From Rhodobacterales bacterium UBA3080 (GTDB lineage Bacteria; Pseudomonadota; Alphaproteobacteria; Rhodobacterales; Rhodobacteraceae), in NCBI GenBank assembly GCA_002366645.1, contig DFBM01000133.1:6267-18250 (forward strand): a stretch of 11,984 nt of DNA, written 5' to 3'. Positions 5,461 to 11,984 of this stretch are shown here, one piece after another (the first letter of the stretch is position 1; each line of letters opens with the position of its first letter). The translations under genes and the position numbers were made by a program. The notes below the pieces were generated by a model. It was not told where the DNA came from, did not search any database, and worked only from the letters and a program-made list of their open reading frames with translations.

Positions 5461-6630
5461 ACTGACTTTGACGAAGTAATCGACCGCCGCAATACGCATT
5501 CCGCCAAATGGGACGCGATGGAACCCCTTTATGGTGTGAGTTCCGACGACGGTATTTCCATGTGGGTCGCGGATATGGATTTCCGGCCACCCGAAGCGGT
5601 GAGCGCCGCAGTGCAAGGCATGGTCGATCACGGCGTTTATGGGTATTACGCCATGGATGCCAGTTACAAGGCCGCGATCTGCGGCTGGATGGACCGCCGT
5701 CACGGCTGGAAGGTTGATCCAAGCTGGATTTTTACGACACACGGGTTGGTAAACGGAACGGCACTATGTGTGCAGACCTATACGGATGAAGGTGACGGGA
5801 TTGTTCTGTTCACCCCTGTATATCATGCTTTCGCGCGGGTCATCGAAGCAAATAACCGGCGAGTTGTCGAGAGTGAGTTGACGACGGTAAATGGCCAATA
5901 CGAGATGGACCTTGACGCCTTGGCGGCACAGCTTCAAGGCGACGAGAAAATGGTTATCTTATGTTCGCCCCATAACCCGGGCGGGCGTGTCTGGACTGTC
6001 GAGGAGTTACGCGCGCTCGCGGATTTTTGTGTGAAGCATGATCTGCTTCTGGTTTCGGACGAAATTCACCACGATCTGGTGTTCGGTGAAAACAAGCATA
6101 CAGTGATGTCAAATGCCGCACCGGAGATCACCTCGCGGCTGGTGATGATGACGGCGACGACGAAGACGTTCAACATTGCCGGCAGCCACTCCGGTAACGT
6201 AATTATTGAAGATCCCGATTTGCGTGCCAAATTTGCAGCGACCATGGCTGCAGGCGGGATGTCGCCCAACAGTTTTGGCGTGATCATGGCCGAAGCCGCT
6301 TATAATGACGGCGAAGCTTGGCTGGAGGACTTGCTTGAGTATCTGGACGGGAATCGCCGGATATTTGACGAAGGTATCAACGCCATACCGGGACTTAAGT
6401 CGATGGATCTTCAGGCCACATATCTGGCATGGGTAGATTTTTCCGGCACGGGAATGACAAAGCAGGAATTTACGGATCGAATCGAAAAAGGCGCGAAAAT
6501 TGCGGCGAACTACGGTCCCACGTTCGGCAAAGGCGGTGAGGCATTCCTGCGTTTCAATATCGCGACGCGTCGTGCTTTGGTCGAGGAAGCGGTGGCGCGC
6601 ATTACCGAGGCGTTTAAAGACTTGCAGTAA
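5458..6630 (+). CDS. MalY/PatB-family PLP-dependent C-S lyase
   Basis: This 390-residue enzyme (394 if the ATG at 5446 is used) is a fold-type I PLP protein of the MalY/PatB branch. These are cystathionine beta-lyase-like enzymes that cleave C-S bonds of cysteine conjugates to thiol, pyruvate and ammonia. The branch signature near the N-terminus is MWVADMDF with RPPEAV. PLP residues in 390-residue numbering are N173 (SPHNPGGRVW), D201 (SDEIHHDLVF), the Schiff-base lysine K236 in ATTKTFNIAG, and the carboxylate-binding R365 in FLRFNIATRR. Length equals E. coli MalY. It is cytosolic. The gene is divergent from def across 89 bases and followed after 76 bases by the efflux transporter. The natural substrate is not visible from sequence; a role in sulfur amino acid turnover is most likely, and aminotransferase activity cannot be excluded. 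Confidence 0.93.
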   Translation: MTDFDEVIDRRNTHSAKWDAMEPLYGVSSDDGISMWVADMDFRPPEAVSAAVQGMVDHGVYGYYAMDASYKAAICGWMDRRHGWKVDPSWIFTTHGLVNGTALCVQTYTDEGDGIVLFTPVYHAFARVIEANNRRVVESELTTVNGQYEMDLDALAAQLQGDEKMVILCSPHNPGGRVWTVEELRALADFCVKHDLLLVSDEIHHDLVFGENKHTVMSNAAPEITSRLVMMTATTKTFNIAGSHSGNVIIEDPDLRAKFAATMAAGGMSPNSFGVIMAEAAYNDGEAWLEDLLEYLDGNRRIFDEGINAIPGLKSMDLQATYLAWVDFSGTGMTKQEFTDRIEKGAKIAANYGPTFGKGGEAFLRFNIATRRALVEEAVARITEAFKDLQ

Positions 6631-6706
6631 AATTGGCATAGTTTGTTTCAGGTTAAGACGCGACGTTTCGGATTGCGCTTTGGGGAAATCGGCATAGGGT
6701 GGCCGG

Positions 6707-7957
6707 ATGACCAAATCGAAGTTGTCCGGTAACGCCAAATGGCTTGATCGGCGGACCCCGCCACATGTTATAACGCTAGTGCTGCTCGCCAGCATATCTG
6801 CGTTAAATATGAATATATTCCTGCCTTCCTTGCCCGGAATGGCGGCCTATTTTGATGCGGATTACGGGCTTATGCAGCTGGCGATCTCGGTGTACCTCGG
6901 GGTTACGGCGGTATTGCAGCTTATTATTGGACCTTTGTCTGACCGCTTTGGTAGACGTCCGGTTCTGTTGTGGGCATTAGTGATTTTCTTGCTGGCTACA
7001 CTTGGGTGTATCCTGTCTCCCAACGTTGAAACCTTCCTGATGTTCCGCATAGTGCAGGGTTCTGTGGCCGCTGGGATGGTGCTGTCGCGCGCTATTGTAC
7101 GTGACATGGTGGAGCCGTCCGAGGCCGCCAGTATGATCGGGTATATCACGATGGGTATGTCGCTTGTGCCGATGCTCGGTCCGGTTCTGGGTGGCTATCT
7201 GGATCAGACATTCGGCTGGCAGAGTTCTTTCTCGCTGGTTTTGATATTTGGTGCCGGCGTGCTGTTGTTGATGTGGGCGGACCTTGGCGAAACGAACGCG
7301 CAGAAATCTTCCAGTTTCGGGGCGCAGTTCCGCGCCTATCCCGAACTAATCCGTTCCCGTCGTTTCTGGGGATACGCCTTGTCAGCCACTTTTGCCTCTG
7401 GCGCTTTCTTCGCATTTCTAGGCGGTGCTCCGTTTGTCGCGACCGTGGTTCTGGGATTGGACCCTGCCCAGATGGGGCTGTATTTTGTTTTCATTTCGCT
7501 TGGTTATATGGCGGGAAATTTTAGTGCAGGCAGATTTTCAAAACTTATCGGTCTAAACCGGATGATGCTGTTAGGTAGCATGGTTGCAGCGGGCGGTATG
7601 GTCATAGCCATTGTGCTGTTTCTGATTGGACTGCAACATCCGATTTCATTCTTCGGTACTATTGCTTTTGTGGGAGTTGGCAATGGCATGACGCTGCCAA
7701 ACGCGAACGCTGGAATCGTTTCGGTGCGTCCGCATTTGGCGGGGAGCGCGTCTGGACTTGGCGGGGCTGTGATGATTGGTGGTGGCGGCGCGTTGTCGGC
7801 GATCACCGGTGCATTGTTGACGGTTGAAACCGGTGCGTATCCGCTGTTGTTCATGATGCTGGGCTCCTCGCTGCTGGCGGTCGCTACCAGTGGATACGTT
7901 ATGCATGTAGCGCGCAACGCCTGTGAGCTGGGCGAGAACATTGCAGAAAAAGCTTAA
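6707..7957 (+). CDS. Bcr/CflA-type MFS drug efflux transporter
   Basis: The 416-residue protein has 12 likely membrane helices and fits the DHA1 drug:proton antiporters of the Bcr/CflA group. The early motif NIFLPSLPGMAAYF (36-49) matches the helix 1 signature seen in Bcr. Motif A between helices 2 and 3 is complete (GPLSDRFGRRPVLL, 75-88). An RxVQG-like helix 4 (FRIVQGSVAAGMVLSRAIVRDM) and an antiporter motif C-like stretch (GPVLGGYLDQTFGWQ, 158-172) follow. It sits in the inner membrane and should export a hydrophobic or cationic compound in exchange for protons. A GGGTGG stretch just upstream of the ATG could serve as ribosome site. It follows the C-S lyase gene by 76 bases on the same strand, so cotranscription is possible. 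The real substrate is unknown, since such proteins also export amino acids or their analogues. Confidence 0.93.
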   Translation: MTKSKLSGNAKWLDRRTPPHVITLVLLASISALNMNIFLPSLPGMAAYFDADYGLMQLAISVYLGVTAVLQLIIGPLSDRFGRRPVLLWALVIFLLATLGCILSPNVETFLMFRIVQGSVAAGMVLSRAIVRDMVEPSEAASMIGYITMGMSLVPMLGPVLGGYLDQTFGWQSSFSLVLIFGAGVLLLMWADLGETNAQKSSSFGAQFRAYPELIRSRRFWGYALSATFASGAFFAFLGGAPFVATVVLGLDPAQMGLYFVFISLGYMAGNFSAGRFSKLIGLNRMMLLGSMVAAGGMVIAIVLFLIGLQHPISFFGTIAFVGVGNGMTLPNANAGIVSVRPHLAGSASGLGGAVMIGGGGALSAITGALLTVETGAYPLLFMMLGSSLLAVATSGYVMHVARNACELGENIAEKA

Positions 7958-7984
7958 CCCCTTCGCGGTTGCAGCATTTTGTCG

Positions 7985-8015
7985 TTGACATGGGTGCGCA
8001 AGATTGTGATGAAAT
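7985..8015 (+). promoter_or_regulatory. Possible promoter for mcl1
   Basis: A perfect -35 hexamer TTGACA lies at 7985-7990 in the 99-base gap before mcl1. The best -10 candidates are poor: GATGAA at 8008-8013 (17-base spacer) or TGAAAT at 8010-8015 (19-base spacer). The leader would be about 35-40 bases, ending in an AAGGA ribosome site at 8046-8050. Confidence 0.35.
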
Positions 8016-8056
8016 GCGTTAAGCAAATGTAATTTCGTTACTCGAAGGAACTCCCG

Positions 8057-9016
8057 ATGAGCTTTAAGGTCCAACCCGCATCCCCCTCCCGTCCAAACCG
8101 TTGCCAGCTGTTTGGCCCCGGCTCGCGCCCGGCCATTTTCGAAAAGATGGCGGCGAGTGCGGCGGATGTTATCAACCTCGACCTCGAAGACTCTGTTAGC
8201 CCTGCTGATAAGGCCGAGGCACGCAAGAATATCATCACAGCGATCAATGACATCGATTGGGGCAACAAGACCCTCTCGGTTCGGATTAACGGGTTGGATA
8301 CGGAGTTCTGGTATCGCGACGTGGTCGAAATTCTGGAACAGGCAGGCGACCGGATCGACCGGATAATGATCCCGAAGGTTGGTTGTGCCGGTGATATTTA
8401 TGCTGTGGATGCACTAGTAAGTGCGGTGGAAATGGCAAAGGGACGCAAGAAGCCGATTAACTTCGAGGTTATCATCGAAACCGCCGCCGGTTTGACGCAT
8501 GTCGAGGAAATTGCAGCTGCAAGCCCGCGTATGGTGGCGATGAGCCTTGGGGCGGCGGATTATGCGGCCTCCATGGGGATGCAGACTACGGGCATCGGTG
8601 GTACACAGGAAAATTATTACATGCGTGGCCCGAACGGTGAAACGCACTGGGGTGACCCGTGGCACGCGCCGGTTGTCGCGATTGTGGCGGCTTGCCGAAC
8701 GCACGGACTGTTACCGGTTGATGGCCCGTTCGGCGACTTCTCGGACGACGAAGGTTTCACAGCGCAGGCACGCCGCTCGGCGACTTTGGGCATGGTTGGC
8801 AAATGGGCGATCCATCCCAAGCAGGTGGCGTTGTCAAACGAGGTATTCACACCCTCCGAAGCCCAAATATCCGAAGCGCGCGATATTCTTGCTGCTATGG
8901 CACAGGCCGAGGCTGAAGGTCAGGGCGCTGCGGTCTATAAGGGGCGCCTGATCGATCTGGCATCAATCCGGCAAGCGCAGGTGATTGTGAAGCAGGCAGA
9001 ACTGATTGACGGGTAG
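8057..9016 (+). CDS. mcl1: L-malyl-CoA/beta-methylmalyl-CoA lyase
   Basis: This 319-residue enzyme of the HpcH/HpaI (citrate lyase beta-like) family closely resembles Mcl1 of Rhodobacter. It reversibly splits beta-methylmalyl-CoA into glyoxylate and propionyl-CoA and L-malyl-CoA into glyoxylate and acetyl-CoA, in the ethylmalonyl-CoA pathway for acetyl-CoA assimilation. Visible hallmarks are RPNRCQLFGPGSRPAIFEKM, NLDLEDSV (40-47), R76 in SVRINGLDT, the magnesium ligands E141 (VIIETAAG) and D168 (LGAADYAASMG), and the block GIGGTQENYYM. A C-terminal lid with GKWAIHPKQVALSNEVF follows. R76, E141 and D168 fall at the same positions I recall for the Rhodobacter enzyme. An AAGGA ribosome site lies 6 bases before the ATG. 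The gene stands alone, with no mch, ccr or other pathway genes in the window. It could also serve glyoxylate handling. Confidence 0.95.
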   Translation: MSFKVQPASPSRPNRCQLFGPGSRPAIFEKMAASAADVINLDLEDSVSPADKAEARKNIITAINDIDWGNKTLSVRINGLDTEFWYRDVVEILEQAGDRIDRIMIPKVGCAGDIYAVDALVSAVEMAKGRKKPINFEVIIETAAGLTHVEEIAAASPRMVAMSLGAADYAASMGMQTTGIGGTQENYYMRGPNGETHWGDPWHAPVVAIVAACRTHGLLPVDGPFGDFSDDEGFTAQARRSATLGMVGKWAIHPKQVALSNEVFTPSEAQISEARDILAAMAQAEAEGQGAAVYKGRLIDLASIRQAQVIVKQAELIDG

Positions 9017-9025
9017 GTTCGAACT

Positions 9026-9056
9026 TGCAATCTACCGGTGCTGACGTCATATAATC
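9026..9056 (+). promoter_or_regulatory. Probable accA promoter with abutting palindrome
   Basis: A perfect -10 hexamer TATAAT lies at 9051-9056, with TTGCAA at 9026-9031 as the likely -35 (19-base spacer, slightly long). The 8-base palindrome TGACGTCA at 9043-9050 touches the -10 box and could be an operator. Transcription would start near 9063, giving a leader of about 20 bases. The upstream mcl1 stop is at 9016, so accA has its own promoter-like sequence within the 68-base gap. Confidence 0.5.
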
Positions 9057-9084
9057 CAGAGATAACAAAATCGGGGCTGACGCT

Positions 9085-10047
9085 ATGCAAAACTATCTCG
9101 AATTCGAAAAACCACTTGCTGAAATCGAAGGCAAGGCGGAAGAATTGCGCGCATTGGCGCGTCAGAACGAAGAGATGGACGTTAGCAAAGAGGCTGCCGG
9201 ACTAGACGATAAAGCGGCGTCTTTGTTGGGCGATATGTACAAAAAGCTGACGCCATGGCAGAAATGTCAGGTGGCGCGGCATCCAGATCGTCCGCATTGC
9301 AAAGACTACATCGAAGCTTTGTTTACAGAATTCACGCCACTCGCTGGCGATCGTAATTTTGCCGATGACCACGCTGTCATGGGCGGTTTGGCGCGTTTCA
9401 ACGACCAGCCCGTCGTTGTTCTCGGGCACGAGAAAGGCAACGATACCAAGTCACGGATCGAACGTAACTTTGGAATGGCGCGCCCTGAAGGGTATCGCAA
9501 GGCTGTTCGTCTAATGGACCTCGCGGATCGTTTTGGCCTGCCGGTTATAACATTGATTGACACAACCGGCGCATTCCCCGGTAAAGGCGCTGAAGAACGC
9601 GGGCAATCCGAAGCAATCGCGCGTTCAACTGAAAAATGCTTGCAGATCGGCGTACCGCTTGTCGCTGTCATAATCGGCGAAGGCGGTTCCGGCGGCGCGG
9701 TGGCTTTTGCTGCGGCGGACAAACTGGTGATGCTGGAGCACTCGGTTTATTCCGTGATTTCGCCAGAAGGCTGCGCATCCATTCTCTGGAAAGATGCGGG
9801 CAAAATGCGCGAAGCTGCCGAGGCTTTGCGACTGACCGCGCAGGATTTGCACAAGCTTGGCATTGCAGATCAGGTGATCAATGAACCTGTCGGTGGCGCA
9901 CAGCGTCATCCCAAAGAAACCATTGAATCGGTCGGGAATGCCATCGGCGAACTTCTGGGCGAGCTTGACGGGTCCAACCCCAAAGCTTTGCGCGACGCGC
10001 GTCGTCAGAAATTCCTCGATATGGGTAGTAAAGCGCTAGTTGCCTAA
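9085..10047 (+). CDS. accA: Acetyl-CoA carboxylase carboxyltransferase subunit alpha
   Basis: This 320-residue protein is the alpha subunit of the carboxyltransferase, which with AccD moves CO2 from biotin on AccB to acetyl-CoA, making malonyl-CoA for fatty acids. The N-terminus, YLEFEKPLAEIEGKAEELR, and the helical region to about residue 60 are typical. The crotonase-like core holds NFGMARPEGYRKAVRLMDLA (128-147), the oxyanion-forming GEGGSGGAVAFA (198-209) and VYSVISPEGCASILWKD (221-237). The start fits family length, although only a weak GGGG ribosome site lies at 9073-9076. The stop codon overlaps the stop of the convergent hbd gene by 4 bases. The partner accD is not in this window, which is normal because accA often stands apart. 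Confidence 0.97.
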   Translation: MQNYLEFEKPLAEIEGKAEELRALARQNEEMDVSKEAAGLDDKAASLLGDMYKKLTPWQKCQVARHPDRPHCKDYIEALFTEFTPLAGDRNFADDHAVMGGLARFNDQPVVVLGHEKGNDTKSRIERNFGMARPEGYRKAVRLMDLADRFGLPVITLIDTTGAFPGKGAEERGQSEAIARSTEKCLQIGVPLVAVIIGEGGSGGAVAFAAADKLVMLEHSVYSVISPEGCASILWKDAGKMREAAEALRLTAQDLHKLGIADQVINEPVGGAQRHPKETIESVGNAIGELLGELDGSNPKALRDARRQKFLDMGSKALVA

Positions 10048-10919
10048 CGCGTAGGCACCGGCGGGTCGGCACGGTAGTCATAGAAACCACGCTTGGTTTT
10101 ACGACCGAGCCAGCCAGCCTCCACATACTTAACCAGCAGCGGACATGGGCGGTATTTTGTATCGGCCAAACCGTCGTGTAAAACGTTCATGATCGCCAGG
10201 CAGGTATCAAGCCCGATGAAATCCGCCAGCTCCAGTGGTCCCATAGGATGGTTCGCGCCGAGTTTCAGAGACGTGTCAATGCTTTCAACCGTACCCACAC
10301 CCTCGTAAAGCGTATAGACGGCTTCGTTGATCATCGGCATCAGAATGCGGTTAACGATGAAGGCGGGGAAGTCTTCGGCGCTCGCTGACGTTTTATCAAG
10401 GCGCACGACAACGGCCTTCAAAGCTTGGTAGGTTTTGTCATCAGTTGCGATTCCGCGAATGAGTTCAACCAGTTGCATAATCGGAACCGGGTTCATGAAG
10501 TGAAACCCCATGAATTTTTCGGGACGGTCGGTCGCAGCGGCCAAACGTGTGATCGAGATCGATGAAGTGTTTGACGTCAAGATCGTGTTATCGGCCAAAT
10601 GTGGCGAAAGCGCCGCGAAAATCTGGTGTTTGATGTCTTCGCGCTCGGTCGCGGCCTCGATAATCAGGTCGGTTTTGCCGATAACCGCAAGATCGGTTTC
10701 GATGTGGATTCGACCAATAGCTGCCGCTTGTTCCTCTTCTGTGATTTTACCACGTGCGACTTGCCGTTCGATGTTGCTCGCTATCAGCTTTTTGCAGGCG
10801 TTCAGGGCATCCTCGGATACATCATTAATATAAACATCGTATCCGGCAAGGGAAAATACATGGGCAATTCCGTTGCCCATCTGGCCTGCACCGATGACAC
10901 CTACCGATTTGATCTCCAT
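10044..10919 (-). CDS. hbd: 3-hydroxybutyryl-CoA dehydrogenase
   Basis: The 291-residue NAD-dependent enzyme oxidises (S)-3-hydroxybutyryl-CoA to acetoacetyl-CoA, or works in reverse, in the cytosol. The N-terminal Rossmann motif is GAGQMGNGIA (residues 10-19), with D33 at the end of the second strand selecting NAD. The catalytic set is intact and spaced as in the human short-chain enzyme: S119, H140 (in GFHFMNPVP), E152 (in LVELIRG) and N190 (in FIVNRILMP). The C-terminal domain contains NHPMGPLELADFIGLDT and ends with GRKTKRGFYDY. AGGG lies 7 bases before the ATG. In related bacteria it often follows etfA directly; here another gene and a terminator stand between them. It could serve beta-oxidation or short-chain acyl-CoA metabolism; the R-specific PHB route uses a different enzyme. 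Confidence 0.95.
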   Translation of the reverse strand: MEIKSVGVIGAGQMGNGIAHVFSLAGYDVYINDVSEDALNACKKLIASNIERQVARGKITEEEQAAAIGRIHIETDLAVIGKTDLIIEAATEREDIKHQIFAALSPHLADNTILTSNTSSISITRLAAATDRPEKFMGFHFMNPVPIMQLVELIRGIATDDKTYQALKAVVVRLDKTSASAEDFPAFIVNRILMPMINEAVYTLYEGVGTVESIDTSLKLGANHPMGPLELADFIGLDTCLAIMNVLHDGLADTKYRPCPLLVKYVEAGWLGRKTKRGFYDYRADPPVPTR

Positions 10920-10957
10920 CGAAAAACCCTTCGTATGACTAGCGTGAAATCACTATG

Positions 10958-10986
10958 AACATAGGGCTTGGCGGATTAGCGGGCAA
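10958..10986 (-). promoter_or_regulatory. Possible promoter for hbd
   Basis: On the minus strand TTGCCC (10986-10981) and TATGTT (10963-10958) are 17 bases apart, each matching 4 of 6 consensus bases. This would start transcription about 30-35 bases before the hbd ATG. A promoter is expected here because the etfA terminator blocks read-through, but the match is modest. Confidence 0.3.
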
Positions 10987-11038
10987 CCGAATTGTGCGTG
11001 CTGTTAACCGACCGTCAAGGAATGGCTGCGAATGTGAG

Positions 11039-11069
11039 GGGCGAACCGGTGATCTTGGCCGGTTTGCTC
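11039..11069 (+). promoter_or_regulatory. Leader hairpin before the DUF6473-like gene
   Basis: GCGAACCGG (11041-11049) pairs with CCGGTTTGC (11059-11067) around a 9-base loop, with one G-U pair. Two further pairs (one G-U, one G-C) extend the stem to 11 bp. The stem ends 18 bases before the ATG and next to the ribosome site. It has no T run, so a 5' leader structure is more likely than a terminator. Any effect on translation is inferred from position. Confidence 0.35.
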
Positions 11070-11075
11070 GTCAGC

Positions 11076-11090
11076 AGGGGGGGTGCCATG
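11076..11090 (+). promoter_or_regulatory. G-rich ribosome binding site of the DUF6473-like gene
   Basis: AGGGGGGG at 11076-11083 lies 4 bases before the ATG at 11088. It supports that start over the longer reading frame, which would have to begin at a TTG at 10992. The run of seven G is also unusual for this window. Confidence 0.6.
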
Positions 11091-11873
11091 GCGTATGGAA
11101 TTGCAATTGAAGAAGCGGGGGAGGTCGAATTGTATCGTTTCGGGCGCAGTAAGCAGATTTTCCGAGGTCCAAAACCAGACTTACGCGATCCCTATATCTC
11201 GTTTATCGGTGGGTCGGAGATGTTCGGGAAGTTTGTACTCGCCCCATTTCCACAGTTGGTGGGGCGATCTGTCGGACAAACCTGCGTGAATCTGGGCACA
11301 CCGGGCGCGGGTCCGGGCTTCTTCCTGAAGGATCCGGTGATATTGGAAACCTGCTCGCGGTCTGCGACGTGCATAGTGCAAGTGATGGCTGCCGAACCGC
11401 TTTCCAACCGCATGTACTCCGTATTTCCGCGCCGCAATATGCGGTTACGGAAGGTGTCGAATGTGTTGAAATCGTTGTATCCGCAGCTGGACTTTAGCCA
11501 GTTTCGCTTCGTTTCGGCCATGATCCGCGCCCTTAAATCGGAGGATACGGAGGCCTATAAAGTCGTGATGGCCGAACAACGCTCCGCCTGGCTGGCGCGG
11601 ATGTTGGAGTTGCTCGAGGACATCGAAACTACGACAATATTACTGTGGATAAAGCCAAGGGGCTACAGCGATTTCGATCAGGTCGTGACGCAGGAAATGG
11701 TTGGTGTTTTGAGCGGCCACGTTGATCGCGTGCTGAATGTGGAGATCAACATTTCAGAAAAAACTGCAAGTAATTTATCGGGATTACGGAAGGACACCGA
11801 ATGGATGAAGCGCGAGGCGCACGCCAAGATTGCCAAGGCGATATCCAGAGAATTGCAAGTTGTGTCGATTTAA
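11088..11873 (+). CDS. DUF6473-like conserved hypothetical protein
   Basis: This is 261 residues from the chosen ATG, and its function is unknown. It resembles DUF6473 proteins common in Rhodobacterales, which begin MAY and carry an FRGPK.DL...PY..F.GG.E..GKF block; here the block is IFRGPKPDL then ISFIGGSEMFGKF (residues 37-49). Further conserved-looking stretches are CVNLGTPGAGPGFFLKDP (66-83), VQVMAAEPLSNRMY (97-110), FPRRN (113-117) and a late histidine in EAHAKIAKAI (243-252). The order GGSE, NLG...G, N and late H loosely recalls SGNH hydrolases, which is only a speculation. There is no signal peptide or membrane segment, so it is probably cytosolic. The 96 extra bases of the longer open frame hold a hairpin and the ribosome site, so they are leader. 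It lies alone between hbd and etfA. Confidence 0.82.
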   Translation: MAYGIAIEEAGEVELYRFGRSKQIFRGPKPDLRDPYISFIGGSEMFGKFVLAPFPQLVGRSVGQTCVNLGTPGAGPGFFLKDPVILETCSRSATCIVQVMAAEPLSNRMYSVFPRRNMRLRKVSNVLKSLYPQLDFSQFRFVSAMIRALKSEDTEAYKVVMAEQRSAWLARMLELLEDIETTTILLWIKPRGYSDFDQVVTQEMVGVLSGHVDRVLNVEINISEKTASNLSGLRKDTEWMKREAHAKIAKAISRELQVVSI

Positions 11874-11876
11874 AAA

Positions 11877-11902
11877 CGGCCCGCCTGATACTAGGCGGGC
11901 CG
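11877..11902 (-). terminator. Intrinsic terminator of etfA, shared with the convergent gene
   Basis: A perfect 10-bp GC-rich stem (CGGCCCGCCT at 11877-11886 with AGGCGGGCCG at 11893-11902) encloses a 6-base loop. Read on the minus strand it is followed directly by TTTTTA, a textbook intrinsic terminator for etfA. On the plus strand the stem begins 3 bases after the DUF6473-like stop codon but is followed only by CTTGGTTATTT, so termination in that direction should be weaker. Confidence 0.88.
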
Positions 11903-11911
11903 CTTGGTTAT

Positions 11912-11984
11912 TTAACTTAGGGCTTCGTCGAGCGCCGGGACAGCCTCAAACAAATCTGCCACCAGACCGTAGTCGGCAACCTGG
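11912..11984 (-). CDS. etfA: Electron transfer flavoprotein subunit alpha, C-terminal end only
   Basis: The minus strand encodes QVADYGLVADLFEAVPALDE then ALS and TAA, the characteristic end of EtfA. The motif D-YGLVADLF-AVP-L is part of the C-terminal FAD-binding domain. EtfAB carries electrons from acyl-CoA dehydrogenases to ETF-ubiquinone oxidoreductase and the quinone pool. Only 24 codons are in the window; the rest, and probably etfB, lie beyond the right edge. The gene ends 10 bases before the shared terminator hairpin and shares its strand with hbd, which lies further downstream. Confidence 0.88.
   Translation of the reverse strand, partial: QVADYGLVADLFEAVPALDEALS

Noticed and set aside
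6109..6795. Minus-strand open frame of 228 residues spanning the C-S lyase end and transporter start
   Set aside because: It is antisense to two recognised genes and has no recognisable motifs.
7956..7970. AACC...GGTT inverted repeat after the transporter gene, considered as a terminator
   Set aside because: Only four base pairs, with a mismatched interior and no proper T run.
10992..11087. N-terminal extension of the DUF6473-like protein
   Set aside because: It would need a TTG start, contains the leader hairpin and ribosome site, and the family begins at the MAY at 11088.

Overview
The window reads as a chromosomal core region of an alphaproteobacterium, most likely in the Rhodobacterales/Roseobacter group. 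The reasons are an L-malyl-CoA/beta-methylmalyl-CoA lyase of the Rhodobacter Mcl1 type, a DUF6473-type protein, the pairing of etfA with a 3-hydroxybutyryl-CoA dehydrogenase gene, the def-def-fmt cluster, and moderately high GC with dense, overlapping genes. This is inferred from protein recognition alone. No RNA gene, IS element, CRISPR array or phage gene is visible, and no gene-free stretch reaches 300 bases.

Layout. (1) Bases 1-1077, plus strand: the last codons of a probable ispH, a class I SAM methyltransferase and rnhA, joined by 4- and 8-base overlaps. (2) Bases 1176-5368, minus strand throughout: a canonical peptide deformylase, a second deformylase-like protein lacking two catalytic residues, and fmt, all overlapping. 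After a 57-base gap come a small membrane protein, the alpha and beta subunits of a cobalt-type nitrile hydratase and its accessory protein, again overlapping or closely spaced. A GlsB/YeaQ-like membrane protein gene with a GTG start lies downstream. (3) Bases 5458-9016, plus strand: a MalY/PatB-type C-S lyase, a Bcr/CflA-type drug efflux transporter and mcl1. (4) Bases 9085-10047, plus strand: accA behind its own promoter-like sequence, running tail-to-tail into the minus-strand 3-hydroxybutyryl-CoA dehydrogenase gene with a 4-base overlap. (5) Bases 11088-11873, plus strand: a DUF6473-like gene between the dehydrogenase gene and the 3' end of etfA. A strong hairpin terminator separates it from etfA.

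How the genes fit together. fmt and the first def are the entry and exit steps of N-formylmethionine protein synthesis. The second def-like protein is probably an inactive paralogue. mcl1, accA, hbd and etfA all belong to acyl-CoA metabolism (ethylmalonyl-CoA pathway, malonyl-CoA supply, 3-hydroxyacyl-CoA oxidation, electron transfer from acyl-CoA dehydrogenases), though they are not one operon. The nitrile hydratase operon is the main accessory feature: it would convert nitriles to amides, but no amidase or cobalt transporter gene is present in the window.

I found no clearly new multi-gene system. The observations most worth checking are the degenerate deformylase paralogue, the small membrane protein coupled to nitrile hydratase, and the DUF6473-like gene with a structured leader between etfA and hbd.
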